DNA of 50,137 nucleotides from a bacterium (GTDB taxonomy: Bacteria > Bacillota > Clostridia > Lachnospirales > Lachnospiraceae), in the NCBI GenBank assembly GCA_023667365.1, contig JAMPAG010000012.1, forward strand, positions 1-50,137, given 5' to 3'. The notes beneath the pieces were generated by a model. That model worked only from the letters and a program-made list of their open reading frames with translations. It was not told where the DNA came from and searched no databases. How positions within the stretch are numbered: position 1 is the stretch's first letter; each line of letters begins with the position of its first letter. Below, in pieces: positions 8,075-16,373 of this stretch. A program made the translations under genes and the position numbers.

Positions 8075-10183
8075 ATGGATTACCGGAAAATGATAAGGGC
8101 GGAGGAGCAACTGCAGTACATTACGGATATGCGGCCCCTGCTTCGGAAAAGGGCGCTCTTTTCCGATACAACGGAGGATTATGTAACGCCGTCTCAGCCG
8201 AGAAAGTATGATATGGTGCGGATCCGCTTTCGGGCGGGTGTGGACAATATCGACAGGGTGTATTTTGTCTGCAACGGTATCAGGACGCTGATGACCAAGG
8301 CTTTTTCGGATGAGCTTTTTGATTTTTATGAGACAGAGTATCAGTTGGAGAACGAGCGCATTTATTATTATTTTGAGGTGCAGGTCGGCAGGATTACCTG
8401 TTATTATGATACGCGCGGCGTACAGAAGCATCCGGATGACTATTATCGGTTTTCGATCATTCCGGGTTTTTCGACGCCGGACTGGGCAAAGGGAGCCGTG
8501 ATGTATCAGATTTATGTGGATCGTTTCTGCAACGGCGATCCCGGCAATGATGTTCTGACAAATGAGTATGTCTATATCGGCAATAAAACGCAGCGTGTGG
8601 AGGACTGGTATTCCTATCCGGACAGGATGGACGTACACCGTTTTTACGGAGGCGATCTGCAGGGCGTGCTGGATAAGATGGACTATCTGCAGCAGCTTGG
8701 CGTGGATGTGATCTATTTCAATCCGCTGTTTGTCTCGCCGTCCAATCACAAATATGATATTCAGGACTACGATTATATTGATCCGCATTTCGGGAAGATC
8801 GTCCATGACGAGGGGGAACTGTTAGGAGACGGTCAGCATGACAATACCCATGCGACGCGCTATATCGATCGTGTGACCAATAAAAAGAATCTGGAAGCGA
8901 GCAATGCTTTTTTTGTCAAGGTCGTGGAGGAGGCGCACCGGCGCGGGATGCGCGTGATCTTAGACGGCGTGTTCAATCACTGCGGTTCTTTTAATAAATG
9001 GATGGACCGCGAGCGCATTTATGAGAATGCGGAGGGATATGAAAAAGGCGCTTATGTTGCCGCTGACAGCCCGTACCGTGATTATTTTGATTTTACGGAT
9101 AAGGAGAGGTGGCCGTATAACGGTTCCTATGACGGATGGTGGGGGCATGATACGCTTCCGAAGCTGAATTACGAGGGGTCGAAGGCACTGTATGATTATA
9201 TTCTTTCCGTTGCGCGGAAATGGGTATCCCCGCCGTATAACTGCGATGGATGGCGCTTGGACGTGGCAGCGGATTTAGGGCATTCCCCAGAGATAAACCA
9301 TCAGTTTTGGCGGGATTTCAGAAAGGCGGTCAAGCAGGCGAATCCGGATGCGCTCGTGCTTGCCGAACATTATGGCGCGCCGCTTAACTGGTTAGACGGG
9401 GAGCAGTGGGACAGCGTCATGAATTATGACGCGTTCATGGAGCCGGTCACATGGTTTTTGACCGGTATGCAGAAGCATAGCGATGATTTTAGGCAGGATA
9501 TGCTCGGAAACGCGGATTCTTTTTTTGGGGCGATGCGCTATCATGCGGTCAGCTTTACGATGCCGTCTTTGTATGTGTCGATGAATGAGCTTTCCAATCA
9601 CGATCATTCCCGTTTCCTTACGAGGACGAATCATGTGGTCGGACGTATGAATAATTTAGGGCATGAGGCAGCGAACCACGGTATCAATAAGGCGGTCATG
9701 CGGGAGGCGGTCGTGATCCAGATGACATGGCCGGGCGCGCCGACGATCTATTACGGGGATGAGGCGGGTGTGTGCGGATTTACCGATCCCGACAACCGGC
9801 GGACATACCCGTGGGGGCGCGAGGATTTGGAAATGATCGCGTTTCATAAGGCGATTATCCGCATTCACAAGGAGAATCAGGAGTTAAAGACCGGTTCGCT
9901 GAAATTCCTTGTGGGAGAGTATAATGTGATCGGTTACGGACGTTTTAATCATGCGGAGCAGACGGTCGTGGTGGTCAACAATAATGATCATGAGTTTTCT
10001 AAGGAGCTTTCCGTTTGGGAATTCGGCATTCCGAAGGAGACAACGATGAAGCGGCTCATTTACACGACAGAAGGCGGGTACGATACGGGGGAGGAAAGCT
10101 ATCATGTCGTGAATGGCAAGATGCTCTTTACGCTTCCGCCGCATTCGGCGATTGTGTTGAAGCATAAGAACAGGGAAATGTAA
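8075..10183 (+). CDS. Intracellular GH13 alpha-glucan hydrolase (neopullulanase-like)
   Basis: A 702-residue glycoside hydrolase family 13 enzyme. The N-terminal 140 residues look like the CBM34-type beta domain of neopullulanases and cyclomaltodextrinases. The (beta/alpha)8 barrel begins at AKGAVMYQIYVDRFCNGD. Catalytic regions are DGVFNHCG (about 296), DGWRLDVA with the nucleophile Asp (about 391), LAEHYG with the acid/base Glu (about 430) and NHDHSRF with the third Asp (about 509). There is no signal peptide, so it probably acts on imported maltodextrins or stored glycogen-derived oligosaccharides in the cytoplasm. GGAGG precedes the ATG. Exact specificity cannot be read from sequence. Confidence 0.93.
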   Translation: MDYRKMIRAEEQLQYITDMRPLLRKRALFSDTTEDYVTPSQPRKYDMVRIRFRAGVDNIDRVYFVCNGIRTLMTKAFSDELFDFYETEYQLENERIYYYFEVQVGRITCYYDTRGVQKHPDDYYRFSIIPGFSTPDWAKGAVMYQIYVDRFCNGDPGNDVLTNEYVYIGNKTQRVEDWYSYPDRMDVHRFYGGDLQGVLDKMDYLQQLGVDVIYFNPLFVSPSNHKYDIQDYDYIDPHFGKIVHDEGELLGDGQHDNTHATRYIDRVTNKKNLEASNAFFVKVVEEAHRRGMRVILDGVFNHCGSFNKWMDRERIYENAEGYEKGAYVAADSPYRDYFDFTDKERWPYNGSYDGWWGHDTLPKLNYEGSKALYDYILSVARKWVSPPYNCDGWRLDVAADLGHSPEINHQFWRDFRKAVKQANPDALVLAEHYGAPLNWLDGEQWDSVMNYDAFMEPVTWFLTGMQKHSDDFRQDMLGNADSFFGAMRYHAVSFTMPSLYVSMNELSNHDHSRFLTRTNHVVGRMNNLGHEAANHGINKAVMREAVVIQMTWPGAPTIYYGDEAGVCGFTDPDNRRTYPWGREDLEMIAFHKAIIRIHKENQELKTGSLKFLVGEYNVIGYGRFNHAEQTVVVVNNNDHEFSKELSVWEFGIPKETTMKRLIYTTEGGYDTGEESYHVVNGKMLFTLPPHSAIVLKHKNREM

Positions 10184-10202
10184 AAAGCTTCAAAGAAATT
10201 TT

Positions 10203-10242
10203 ATGGCGCAGGAGGTTTTTCTCAAAACCACCCTGCGTCATA
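10203..10242. terminator. Bidirectional terminator between converging genes
   Basis: A long imperfect inverted repeat pairs ATGGCGCAGG..GTTTT with AAAACCACCCTGCGTCAT. It lies between the GH13 gene and the oppositely oriented DUF4015 gene and includes the last codons of the latter. Confidence 0.6.
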
Positions 10243-11763
10243 TCTTACGGTGGCATTCCAAAGCAGCCATTCGTCGTAGCCTGCGTCGCGGACGGCGTCA
10301 AGCTGCGCCTGAATCTGTTCCCTGCCGTATTCGATATGACCGCGCACCCATGTGGCGGTAAATGCCTGGAGCCATGGGCGTACGCGGCAGATCGACGGCA
10401 TCCCGTTTTCGGATACGGCATAAATGGTGTCGCGTCCATACTGGTCAAGCTCGGCGCGGGAGGCGTTCAGGGCGGATGAGACGGTGCGGTACGGTTCGGC
10501 GTCCGGTATGTCGATGCGGTATACGCCCGCACCGTAGTGTGACGGGTAGACCATCGGGCAGATCACGTCTAACTGGGACGCCATGGCGGCGTAGTCCTGC
10601 CCGACAATGCGGCGGTCGATCGGGTTGTCGATGATCGTGCCGTATACGTCGGCGGAAACGGAGACGGCATAGGGGGAAAGCGTCTCATAGGCATAATCGG
10701 TAAAGGCATTGATAATATCCGTTTTGGTAAGATCTCCTGCATTTTCCCCGAACACGACGCGCTCCATGCCGCTGTCCGTGGAAAAACGGATATAGTCAAA
10801 CTGAATCTCATCGAATCCGATGCGCGCGGCTTCCGCCGCGATCTCCAGCATATAATCCCACACGCCTTGTTCATAAGGATTTACCCATGCCAGTCCGCTG
10901 TTGTCGTAGAAAACCGTGCCGTCCGCTTCGTGGAGCGCATATTCCGGCATGGCTTTTGCGAGGTAAGGATCCTTGAATGTCACGATGCGCGCGATCAGAT
11001 AAATGCCGTGCTCTTTACATTCCGCAACCAGCGATTCTATATCGGGAATATAAGTAGCGGATGAGCCGATCTGCTGCACAAGCGGCGTGTCCATCGGATA
11101 GGTGACGCGCCCTAAATCATCCTTGATGTCAATGACAAAAGCGTTGATCTCGGTCTCGTCGGCAAGCGCGATCAGATCGTGGATGCGGTCGATCCCCGCG
11201 ACGGCGGCTGTGACGTAAATACCGTGGACGCGGAAATCGGGATCGCCGGGCTGCGGCTCTGCGCTTGGCGCGGAGGGCGTGACGCCGTCCGCCGGGTCAT
11301 CGGTACCGCCCGGCGACGTTGCGCCTTCATCCGGGGGATTGGCGCCGCCCGGCGACGTGATGTCATCTGCCGGAGTGTCTGTGCCGTCCGACGATGAGGT
11401 AACGTCTGTCGGATTGTCGGAGCCCTCCGATGGAGAAGCGTCAGCGAACAGGTCGTCCGTGCGGCCTGTGCCTGCACCGATGCCCGGAAACATGCCAAAC
11501 ACGCCGGAAGCGGATGCGTCCGCACTGTCCGCTGTGTGGGACGTGATACCTGCGATGCCCGCGGCTTCCCGGTTGATCCGCACAGCGGCAAGCGGAGCTT
11601 CCGGGGCTTGCGCGTCCGAGGAAGTCTGTGCTGCGCGCTGTCCGCATGACGCTGCAAAAAAGGCAAGCAATAAAAACAGGGCGGACAGCGTGATGCGCCG
11701 CGCGGCAGGCACAATATGTTTTCTGGCGGTGTTCTTTTTATGGAAAGAGGCTAAAATCTGCAT
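10222..11763 (-). CDS. Lipoprotein with DUF4015-type putative glycosidase domain
   Basis: A 513-residue secreted lipoprotein. A basic N-terminus of about 22 residues leads into a hydrophobic stretch and the lipobox FAASC, with Cys at about 40. Next comes a disordered acidic linker (about 45-180) rich in Pro, Gly, Thr and Asp with repeated SPGG/TDxPAD units. A C-terminal TIM-barrel-like domain starts at VHGIYVTAAVAG and includes NAFVIDIKDDLGRVTY, ARIVTFKDPYLA, WVNPY and EIQFDYIRF. These are hallmarks of the DUF4015 family (GH13/GH114-like putative glycoside hydrolases). The linker would hold the domain away from the membrane. Substrate unknown. AGGAG precedes the start on the minus strand. Confidence 0.88.
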   Translation of the reverse strand: MQILASFHKKNTARKHIVPAARRITLSALFLLLAFFAASCGQRAAQTSSDAQAPEAPLAAVRINREAAGIAGITSHTADSADASASGVFGMFPGIGAGTGRTDDLFADASPSEGSDNPTDVTSSSDGTDTPADDITSPGGANPPDEGATSPGGTDDPADGVTPSAPSAEPQPGDPDFRVHGIYVTAAVAGIDRIHDLIALADETEINAFVIDIKDDLGRVTYPMDTPLVQQIGSSATYIPDIESLVAECKEHGIYLIARIVTFKDPYLAKAMPEYALHEADGTVFYDNSGLAWVNPYEQGVWDYMLEIAAEAARIGFDEIQFDYIRFSTDSGMERVVFGENAGDLTKTDIINAFTDYAYETLSPYAVSVSADVYGTIIDNPIDRRIVGQDYAAMASQLDVICPMVYPSHYGAGVYRIDIPDAEPYRTVSSALNASRAELDQYGRDTIYAVSENGMPSICRVRPWLQAFTATWVRGHIEYGREQIQAQLDAVRDAGYDEWLLWNATVRYDAGWF

Positions 11764-11810
11764 AGGTATAGGCTCCTGTGTAGGATGATCCGTTGCGGGA
11801 TCTTTTTATA

Positions 11811-11887
11811 TTATAGAAAATTTTGTAACATGGAAGAATCGCGGAGTGATTCTTCGAAAGAGTTTCGCATCAGCGGAACTCTTTTTT
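11811..11887 (+). repeat. Double-hairpin dispersed repeat, copy 2
   Basis: The leader TTATAGAAAATTTTGTAAC precedes GAAGAATC (11833-11840) with GATTCTTC (11848-11855). The shared linker GAAAG follows, then AGAGTTTCGC (11859-11868) with GCGGAACTCT (11873-11882) and a T run. It lies between divergent genes, where a terminator for either is not obviously needed. Confidence 0.75.
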
Positions 11888-12058
11888 AGTATTTTTATGT
11901 CGATATTATATACAAAAAAAGAAAAATAAGCTATACTGAATACGGAATTTATAAAAAATGCATATCATGCAGTCAAACGATAGATACTGCATGATCGTTG
12001 ATGAGAAAAACGCATTTTGTAATGGTCGGGTGTGTTCGGATAGAGGAGGAGAAACGCA

Positions 12059-12529
12059 ATGGATATGATGGATATTGTGACAGATTATCAGCAGATTGGT
12101 CAGGTGCAGACACAGAATACCGCTTCTGCATGGAAGGCGGTCAGCAATGCGGCGAAAGCGGCGGAAGGTGCGGAGACGGAAGATAAGACCGTAGCGTTTG
12201 CGGAGGCATTGAGAGAGGAGCTTGACAATCTGCAGCAGCGTAATGAGCTTGGGAGAGCGCTTGCAGGTTCTTCTCTGGTCGGTACGACAGCGGACTTAAG
12301 CAATGTCTCGGAAATGTTAAAGACCGAGAGCGGGCGGGAGGCGATCGGCGCACTGGCGGATAATGCAATGGCGTCCATCGTGTTCGGAACGAACAACTCG
12401 GAGCAGAATTCCATCTTAAATACCATGACGCGGGTGAATACGTCGGAACAGAGCCTGGAAGAGGCGTTAAAGGATGTGCTTGAGATCTTAGAGTCGAAAG
12501 GCGCGTCCGATGAGACGGAGGAGGAGTAG
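12059..12529 (+). CDS. Small soluble protein of unknown function
   Basis: I do not recognise this 156-residue protein. It is acidic, has no membrane segment, signal peptide or cysteine, and is predicted mostly helical with many Ala, Glu, Asn and Ser. It starts MDMMDIVTDYQQIGQVQ and ends in an acidic tail EETEEE. GAGGAGGAG precedes the ATG at good spacing, and base use matches the neighbouring core genes, so it is very likely real. Low hydrophobicity and Gln/Asn/Thr content recall flagellar or secretion-associated small proteins, but this is weak. A bidirectional terminator follows and separates it from the chemoreceptor gene on the other strand. Confidence 0.8.
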   Translation: MDMMDIVTDYQQIGQVQTQNTASAWKAVSNAAKAAEGAETEDKTVAFAEALREELDNLQQRNELGRALAGSSLVGTTADLSNVSEMLKTESGREAIGALADNAMASIVFGTNNSEQNSILNTMTRVNTSEQSLEEALKDVLEILESKGASDETEEE

Positions 12530-12611
12530 ACTGCTTCCCGCGGTACAGGCGGCGTATGTTTTTTGTCCTCAGCGGTAATTGTTGGGAATAAAGAGGTAAC
12601 GGATGATAAAA

Positions 12612-12650
12612 AAAGAAGACCCTCGGCGGTGCCGCTGGGGGTCTTCTTTT
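12612..12650. terminator. Bidirectional terminator
   Basis: AAGAAGACCC... pairs with ...GGGTCTTCTT around a GGTGCC-type loop. An A tract lies before the stem and a T tract after, so it can stop transcription from both converging genes. Confidence 0.85.
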
Positions 12651-12655
12651 CTCAC

Positions 12656-12726
12656 TTATAGGAAATTTCGTAAACCCAGAAGAATCGCAAAGCGATTCTT
12701 CGAAAGCGTGCGAAGCACGATTTTTT
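12656..12726 (+). repeat. Double-hairpin dispersed repeat, copy 3
   Basis: The leader TTATAGGAAATTTCGTAAAC is followed by a perfect 10-bp stem GAAGAATCGC (12679-12688) with GCGATTCTTC (12692-12701). The linker GAAAG comes next, then CGTGC (12707-12711) with GCACG (12715-12719) and six Ts. The T run reaches into the stop codon of the chemoreceptor gene. Confidence 0.75.
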
Positions 12727-14248
12727 ATGAGTTCTGGATCGCGGCCAATTGATTGGCGTCTTCGCTCAGACTCTGCACAAGACCGCCCACCTCCGTGACA
12801 ATCTGCTGATTCTGTTCGCTGCCGGTGTAGGTTTCGTTGGAGTGCGCGGAAACTTCTTCGGTGATTGCCGAAATCGTCTGAATGCTGTCCACAATGACCT
12901 TGTTTGCGGAAGCAAGCTCGGAAACGATGGATGCGAGCGCCGCGGACTGCTCCTGAATATGGGAAGTACTGTCTGCGATCGTATCAAAGGATTCCGCGGT
13001 CTTTCCGGCAGAAACGTTTTGCTTTTTATTGCTTTCGATCAGATGATTGATCGTGTCGATCATAATCTGGAGCTGATCGGAAATATTATTGATGAGACCG
13101 GTGATATTTTCCGTTGCGGAGGTCGTCTGTCCGGCAAGACCGGAAATCTCAGATGCAACGACCGCAAAACCGCGTCCTGCGTCCCCTGCACGCGCCGCCT
13201 CAATACTTGCGTTGAGCGCCAAAAGACTTGTCTGGGAAGCGACGTTGGTGATCAGATCCGTAATAGAGTTCATCTGATCGGTATATTCACGGAAGGATGC
13301 CAATGCGGAAGCAACGTCGGCGCTCGCCTTGTCGGACTGTTCGGTCAGACGAATCAGCGAGGAAACATGCTCCTGTCCGGTGCGGACCGCTTCTGCGGCG
13401 GCACTGACGCCCTCATGAATCTTGTCCGCCGACTGCTCTACGGTGGAAATATGTGTCTGGATCTCCTCTGTTTTGACAAGCTGGTGCTGAATGGCCTCCG
13501 CAGATTCGTTTGTGCCGGACGTGACCTCGGACATGGAGTTCATCGTCTGCTCCACGGAGCTTTGCAGCGTGTTCATCTGCGAGGCGATGGCGGTCACGTT
13601 CTCCGTCATATGTTTGGAAATCTGGATTGTATGTTCAAAAAGCCCGGAAATTTTTCCTTTTTCCTCATCGATCCTTGCCAGCTTCATGTTCTGGAACCGG
13701 GAATTCTCATAGGAAACAAGAAGGAAATTGACCGTCATGATGATGGTGAGGAATCCCTGAATCTCCAAAGCGACGATGTCCTGCGGACCGAGCTGTTTTG
13801 TGAGAGCGGAAAAAACAATATAGCCGACATTCTCCGCCACAACGCCCGCACCGATGATCGTGGTGTAGCGGAAGTCATTATACAGCGTGATCACGATCAG
13901 CATCGGAAAGACATAAGTAAAGACCAGGCTGTTCTGCGCCGTAAAAAGTAAAAAGGTATACAAAATGGCATAACCGTAAGAAACAATATGCTTGATCATT
14001 GTGGTGTCGCGTTTCCGACAATAGCATATCCATGAAAGGATCACCGGAATAAACGCCAGAACGTAGGTTGCGATAACGTAGCCGGCTGTGCGGTTTCCCT
14101 TGACAATCTCCACCGTGTAAGCGGCGCAGATAACTACAACGATCGCATTTAACGCGATGCAGGCAACCCGGTTCGCGATCGTCATTTCTGCGGATGAGTT
14201 GCCGCGCGGCACATCAACAAGAACGTCGGAAATTTGTTTTTTGGACAT
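12725..14248 (-). CDS. Methyl-accepting chemotaxis protein, multi-pass membrane type
   Basis: A 507-residue chemoreceptor. After a 28-residue cytoplasmic N-terminus, about six hydrophobic segments fill residues 29-180, with no large external sensing domain. The rest is a long coiled-coil signalling domain. Its hairpin tip, about residues 330-375, reads [20 protein letters not shown] and then [17 protein letters not shown], the most conserved part of all MCPs, which contacts CheA and CheW. The ligand may be sensed within the membrane or by another protein. AAGGGGGAT precedes the start. There are no che or flagellar genes in the window, so it is an orphan receptor. Confidence 0.94.
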   Translation of the reverse strand: MSKKQISDVLVDVPRGNSSAEMTIANRVACIALNAIVVVICAAYTVEIVKGNRTAGYVIATYVLAFIPVILSWICYCRKRDTTMIKHIVSYGYAILYTFLLFTAQNSLVFTYVFPMLIVITLYNDFRYTTIIGAGVVAENVGYIVFSALTKQLGPQDIVALEIQGFLTIIMTVNFLLVSYENSRFQNMKLARIDEEKGKISGLFEHTIQISKHMTENVTAIASQMNTLQSSVEQTMNSMSEVTSGTNESAEAIQHQLVKTEEIQTHISTVEQSADKIHEGVSAAAEAVRTGQEHVSSLIRLTEQSDKASADVASALASFREYTDQMNSITDLITNVASQTSLLALNASIEAARAGDAGRGFAVVASEISGLAGQTTSATENITGLINNISDQLQIMIDTINHLIESNKKQNVSAGKTAESFDTIADSTSHIQEQSAALASIVSELASANKVIVDSIQTISAITEEVSAHSNETYTGSEQNQQIVTEVGGLVQSLSEDANQLAAIQNS

Positions 14249-14289
14249 GATCTTATCCCCCTTTATGTAAAATAAGTGAAACTATTTCT

Positions 14290-14317
14290 ATTCTAACATA
14301 AATGAGCGGAGCGTCAA
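14290..14317 (-). promoter_or_regulatory. Promoter of the chemoreceptor gene
   Basis: On the minus strand TTGACG (plus 14312-14317), a 16-base spacer and TAGAAT (plus 14290-14295), about 40 bases upstream of the start. Confidence 0.6.
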
Positions 14318-14467
14318 ATCATTTTCGAAAAAAAGATATAAGAAAACTACTTTTCAATAGAGAGAAATTCCGCTAAAATGAAAAAGAACTGCGTGCGGGG
14401 AGACTCTTTTTAAGGAATTTGAGGGCGGACCTGTGTGTGCGGTGTGGAAGGTGGCGGAGGAAGAACG

Positions 14468-15154
14468 ATGCATGTGACAATGGGGAGTATCCGAAAAAAT
14501 GCAAAGGACGGCGTCTGTTTTATCATCGGCGCGGGCGAAATCGGGAATCCGGGCTGGTTCCGCAGACAGGTGAGACCGAAAGAGAAGGATTATCTGATTG
14601 CGGCGGACGGCGGCTATACGATCTGTGAGCGCTGCGGGATCCGTGTGGATGCGCTGATCGGCGATTTTGATTCGCTATGCTGCATTCCCGAACACCCGAA
14701 TGTGATCCGGCTGCCGCAGGAAAAGGACGATACGGATCTGCACTACGCGGTGAAAAAAGGACTGGAGCGGGGCTATCGGATGTTTGAGATTTACGGCGCG
14801 ACAGGCGGCAGGGAAGGACACACGATGGCCAATTACCAGACGCTCGTGTATCTGGCGCATCAGCGCGCCTGCGGCATCCTGCGTTCCATGAACGTGCAGG
14901 TGACCGCCATCGACAGCGATACGCTGCGCCTGCCCGCCTACAAGGGCGGTCTGGTGTCTCTTTTCTGCATGGGAGAGCGCGCGGAGGGCGTCACGCTGAA
15001 AGGCTTAAAATATCCGCTATCGGACGCGGTTCTGACCAACGATACGCCAATCGGCGTGAGCAACGAATTTATCGGTGAAACGGCGGAGATTACGGTGGCT
15101 GACGGGACGCTCTTAGTCATGTGGGAAACCGGCGGCGGGAAACCCGCCCGTTGA
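14468..15154 (+). CDS. thiN: Thiamine pyrophosphokinase
   Basis: A 228-residue enzyme that transfers pyrophosphate from ATP to thiamine to make the cofactor TPP. Diagnostic motifs are AADGGYTICERCGI, the metal/ATP site ALIGDFDS, the DDTDLHYAV segment and GATGGREGHTMAN, all in the N-terminal catalytic half; the C-terminal half is the thiamine-binding beta-sandwich. The start at 14468 has GGAGGAAG upstream; an ATG at 14483 is also possible. It stands alone between the chemoreceptor and the tRNA genes, with no TPP riboswitch recognised upstream. Confidence 0.93.
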   Translation: MHVTMGSIRKNAKDGVCFIIGAGEIGNPGWFRRQVRPKEKDYLIAADGGYTICERCGIRVDALIGDFDSLCCIPEHPNVIRLPQEKDDTDLHYAVKKGLERGYRMFEIYGATGGREGHTMANYQTLVYLAHQRACGILRSMNVQVTAIDSDTLRLPAYKGGLVSLFCMGERAEGVTLKGLKYPLSDAVLTNDTPIGVSNEFIGETAEITVADGTLLVMWETGGGKPAR

Positions 15155-15190
15155 CGGCAGGGGCATTGCAGGATTCCGGTATCCGTGATG

Positions 15191-15223
15191 CAGCGAAACT
15201 CTTTGATTTGAAATTTCCTATCG
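15191..15223 (-). repeat. Truncated dispersed repeat, copy 5
   Basis: Read on the minus strand this is ATAGGAAATTTC, a short A-rich joint and AAAGAGTTTCGC. It equals the leader and the left half of the second hairpin of the family, with the first hairpin deleted. It lies just past the tRNA terminator. Confidence 0.5.
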
Positions 15224-15226
15224 GTT

Positions 15227-15266
15227 AAAAAATGCCAAAAGCCCGCATCAACACGGACTTTCGGCA
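15227..15266 (-). terminator. Terminator of the tRNA-Gly unit
   Basis: On the minus strand TGCCGAAAGTCCG pairs imperfectly with CGGGCTTTTGGCA, followed by six Ts. It sits directly downstream of the second tRNA. Confidence 0.75.
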
Positions 15267-15273
15267 AAAAAAG

Positions 15274-15346
15274 AGCGCGAGACGGGACTCGAACCCGCGG
15301 CCTCGACCTTGGCAAGGTCGCGCTCCACCAACTGAGCCACTCGCGC
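15274..15346 (-). tRNA. tRNA-Gly(GCC)
   Basis: The 73-nt sequence folds as a full cloverleaf. The acceptor stem is GCGCGAG with CTCGCGC. The anticodon stem is CGACC with GGTCG around TTGCCAA (anticodon GCC), and the T arm is CGGGTTCGAGTCCCG. CCA is not encoded. It is the second gene of a two-tRNA unit. Confidence 0.95.
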
Positions 15347-15351
15347 ATCAG

Positions 15352-15422
15352 AGCAGGTGATGGGAATCGAACCCACGTATCCAGCTTGGAAGGCTGGTGT
15401 TCTACCATTGAACTACACCTGC
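15352..15422 (-). tRNA. tRNA-Gly(TCC)
   Basis: A 71-nt cloverleaf: acceptor stem GCAGGTG with CACCTGC, anticodon stem CCAGC with GCTGG around the loop CTTCCAA (anticodon TCC), T loop GGTTCGATTCC. CCA is not encoded. It is five bases upstream of tRNA-Gly(GCC) on the same strand. The pair reads all four glycine codons. Confidence 0.95.
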
Positions 15423-15500
15423 GAAAATTATGAAATTCCAAATCCAGAGGGACGAAAACCGATTCTGCAAACGATCCCCGTAGACTCAAGAACGATACTC

Positions 15501-15529
15501 ATTTTAACAAAGAATCCCCTCTGTGTCAA
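15501..15529 (-). promoter_or_regulatory. Promoter of the tRNA-Gly pair
   Basis: On the minus strand a perfect TTGACA (plus 15524-15529), a 17-base spacer and TAAAAT (plus 15501-15506), about 80 bases upstream of the first tRNA. Confidence 0.8.
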
Positions 15530-15704
15530 TTCTTTTTTTCTAAAAATAATCGGCTAAAAAATTCCACCGGTTTTTCTAAAAAAATCCGCCTGAGTTGTCA
15601 GATTTCGGGAAGTTGAAAAGTATATAAAGTGAAAGTGCGGGATCGTCATGACGAAGAAAGAAGAAAGCGCATATCAGACTGTCGTGCAAAGGAGGTGAGA
15701 ATGC

Positions 15705-16373
15705 ATGGATGCGGACGATAGAACGAGAGACTCGTTCCGAACGAGAGACTCGTTCCGAACGGGAGACTCGTCCCGAACGGGAGACTCGTCCCGAACGGGA
15801 GATCCGTCCCGAACGGGAGAACCGTCCCAAACGGGAGATTCGTTTCGAACGGAAGAACTGTTTGAACGCTACGCCGATACGGTATACCGCGTCGCGGTGT
15901 CCTACGGAGGAGTCGGACAATGGGCGGAAGATGTGGTGCAGGAAGTGTTTGTGCGATATTTGAGGAAGCATCCCTGCTTTGCATCCGACGAGCATGAGAA
16001 GGCGTGGTTTATCCGGGTGGCGGCAAACTGCTCTAAGAGTATGCTGTCAAGCGCGTGGATGAAACGGAGACGTCCCCTGGAGGAATGCGGGGAGCAGGAA
16101 GCGCCGTCCTTTTCAGGGGAAGAGGAAAGCGGACTGTATGAGCTGCTGTCCCTTTTGCCGCCGAAATACCGGATCGTATTATATCTGCGTTACTATGAGG
16201 AATATCAGGTCGGGGAGATCGCGGACATGCTGCGGATCACGCCGAATTTAGTGTCGGCACGCTTACGGCGCGCAAAAGAGATGATAAAAAAGAAAATGAG
16301 CAGGGAAAAGGAGGAATTGGCGAATGAAAGAGAACATTTATCGGTCCATGTATCGTCAGATCAGTTTGAATAA
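15705..16373 (+). CDS. ECF-type RNA polymerase sigma factor with a repeat-coded N-terminus
   Basis: A 222-residue sigma-70 family factor. After a low-complexity tail (about residues 6-47) made of RTGDSS-like hexapeptides, region 2 follows (ERYADTVYRVAVSYGG through DVVQEVFVRYLRKHP). Region 4 lies at about 150-205 (LLPPKYRIVLYLRYYEEYQV plus the helix-turn-helix AEMLRIT-like segment IADMLRITPNLVSARLRRAK). It likely directs RNA polymerase to a small regulon. GGAGGTGAG precedes the start. The gene overlaps the following DUF4179-type gene by 50 bases, so that membrane protein is the likely anti-sigma partner. The repeat tail is not part of the normal family architecture. Confidence 0.92.
   Translation: MDADDRTRDSFRTRDSFRTGDSSRTGDSSRTGDPSRTGEPSQTGDSFRTEELFERYADTVYRVAVSYGGVGQWAEDVVQEVFVRYLRKHPCFASDEHEKAWFIRVAANCSKSMLSSAWMKRRRPLEECGEQEAPSFSGEEESGLYELLSLLPPKYRIVLYLRYYEEYQVGEIADMLRITPNLVSARLRRAKEMIKKKMSREKEELANEREHLSVHVSSDQFE
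15721..15855 (+). repeat. 18-bp tandem repeat, about 7.5 copies, in the sigma factor gene
   Basis: Seven consecutive 18-bp units begin at 15721, 15739, 15757, 15775, 15793, 15811 and 15829, plus a half unit. Units 1-2 (GAACGAGAGACTCGTTCC) and units 3-4 (GAACGGGAGACTCGTCCC) are identical pairs; later units drift. The period is a multiple of three, so copy changes keep the frame. Confidence 0.9.

Noticed and set aside
12749..13951. A 400-codon open frame on the plus strand
   Set aside because: It lies wholly opposite the chemoreceptor gene, has no ribosome site, and its product is rich in Arg, Gly, Cys and Leu as expected for the antisense of a coiled-coil gene.
15721..15855. CRISPR array
   Set aside because: Units are contiguous 18-bp tandem repeats without spacers and lie inside a coding frame; no cas genes are present.
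15709..15963. Alternative frame through the tandem repeat giving an ERETRP-rich peptide
   Set aside because: It is a frame-shifted reading of the sigma factor repeats that stops inside region 2, and the ribosome site serves the sigma factor start.
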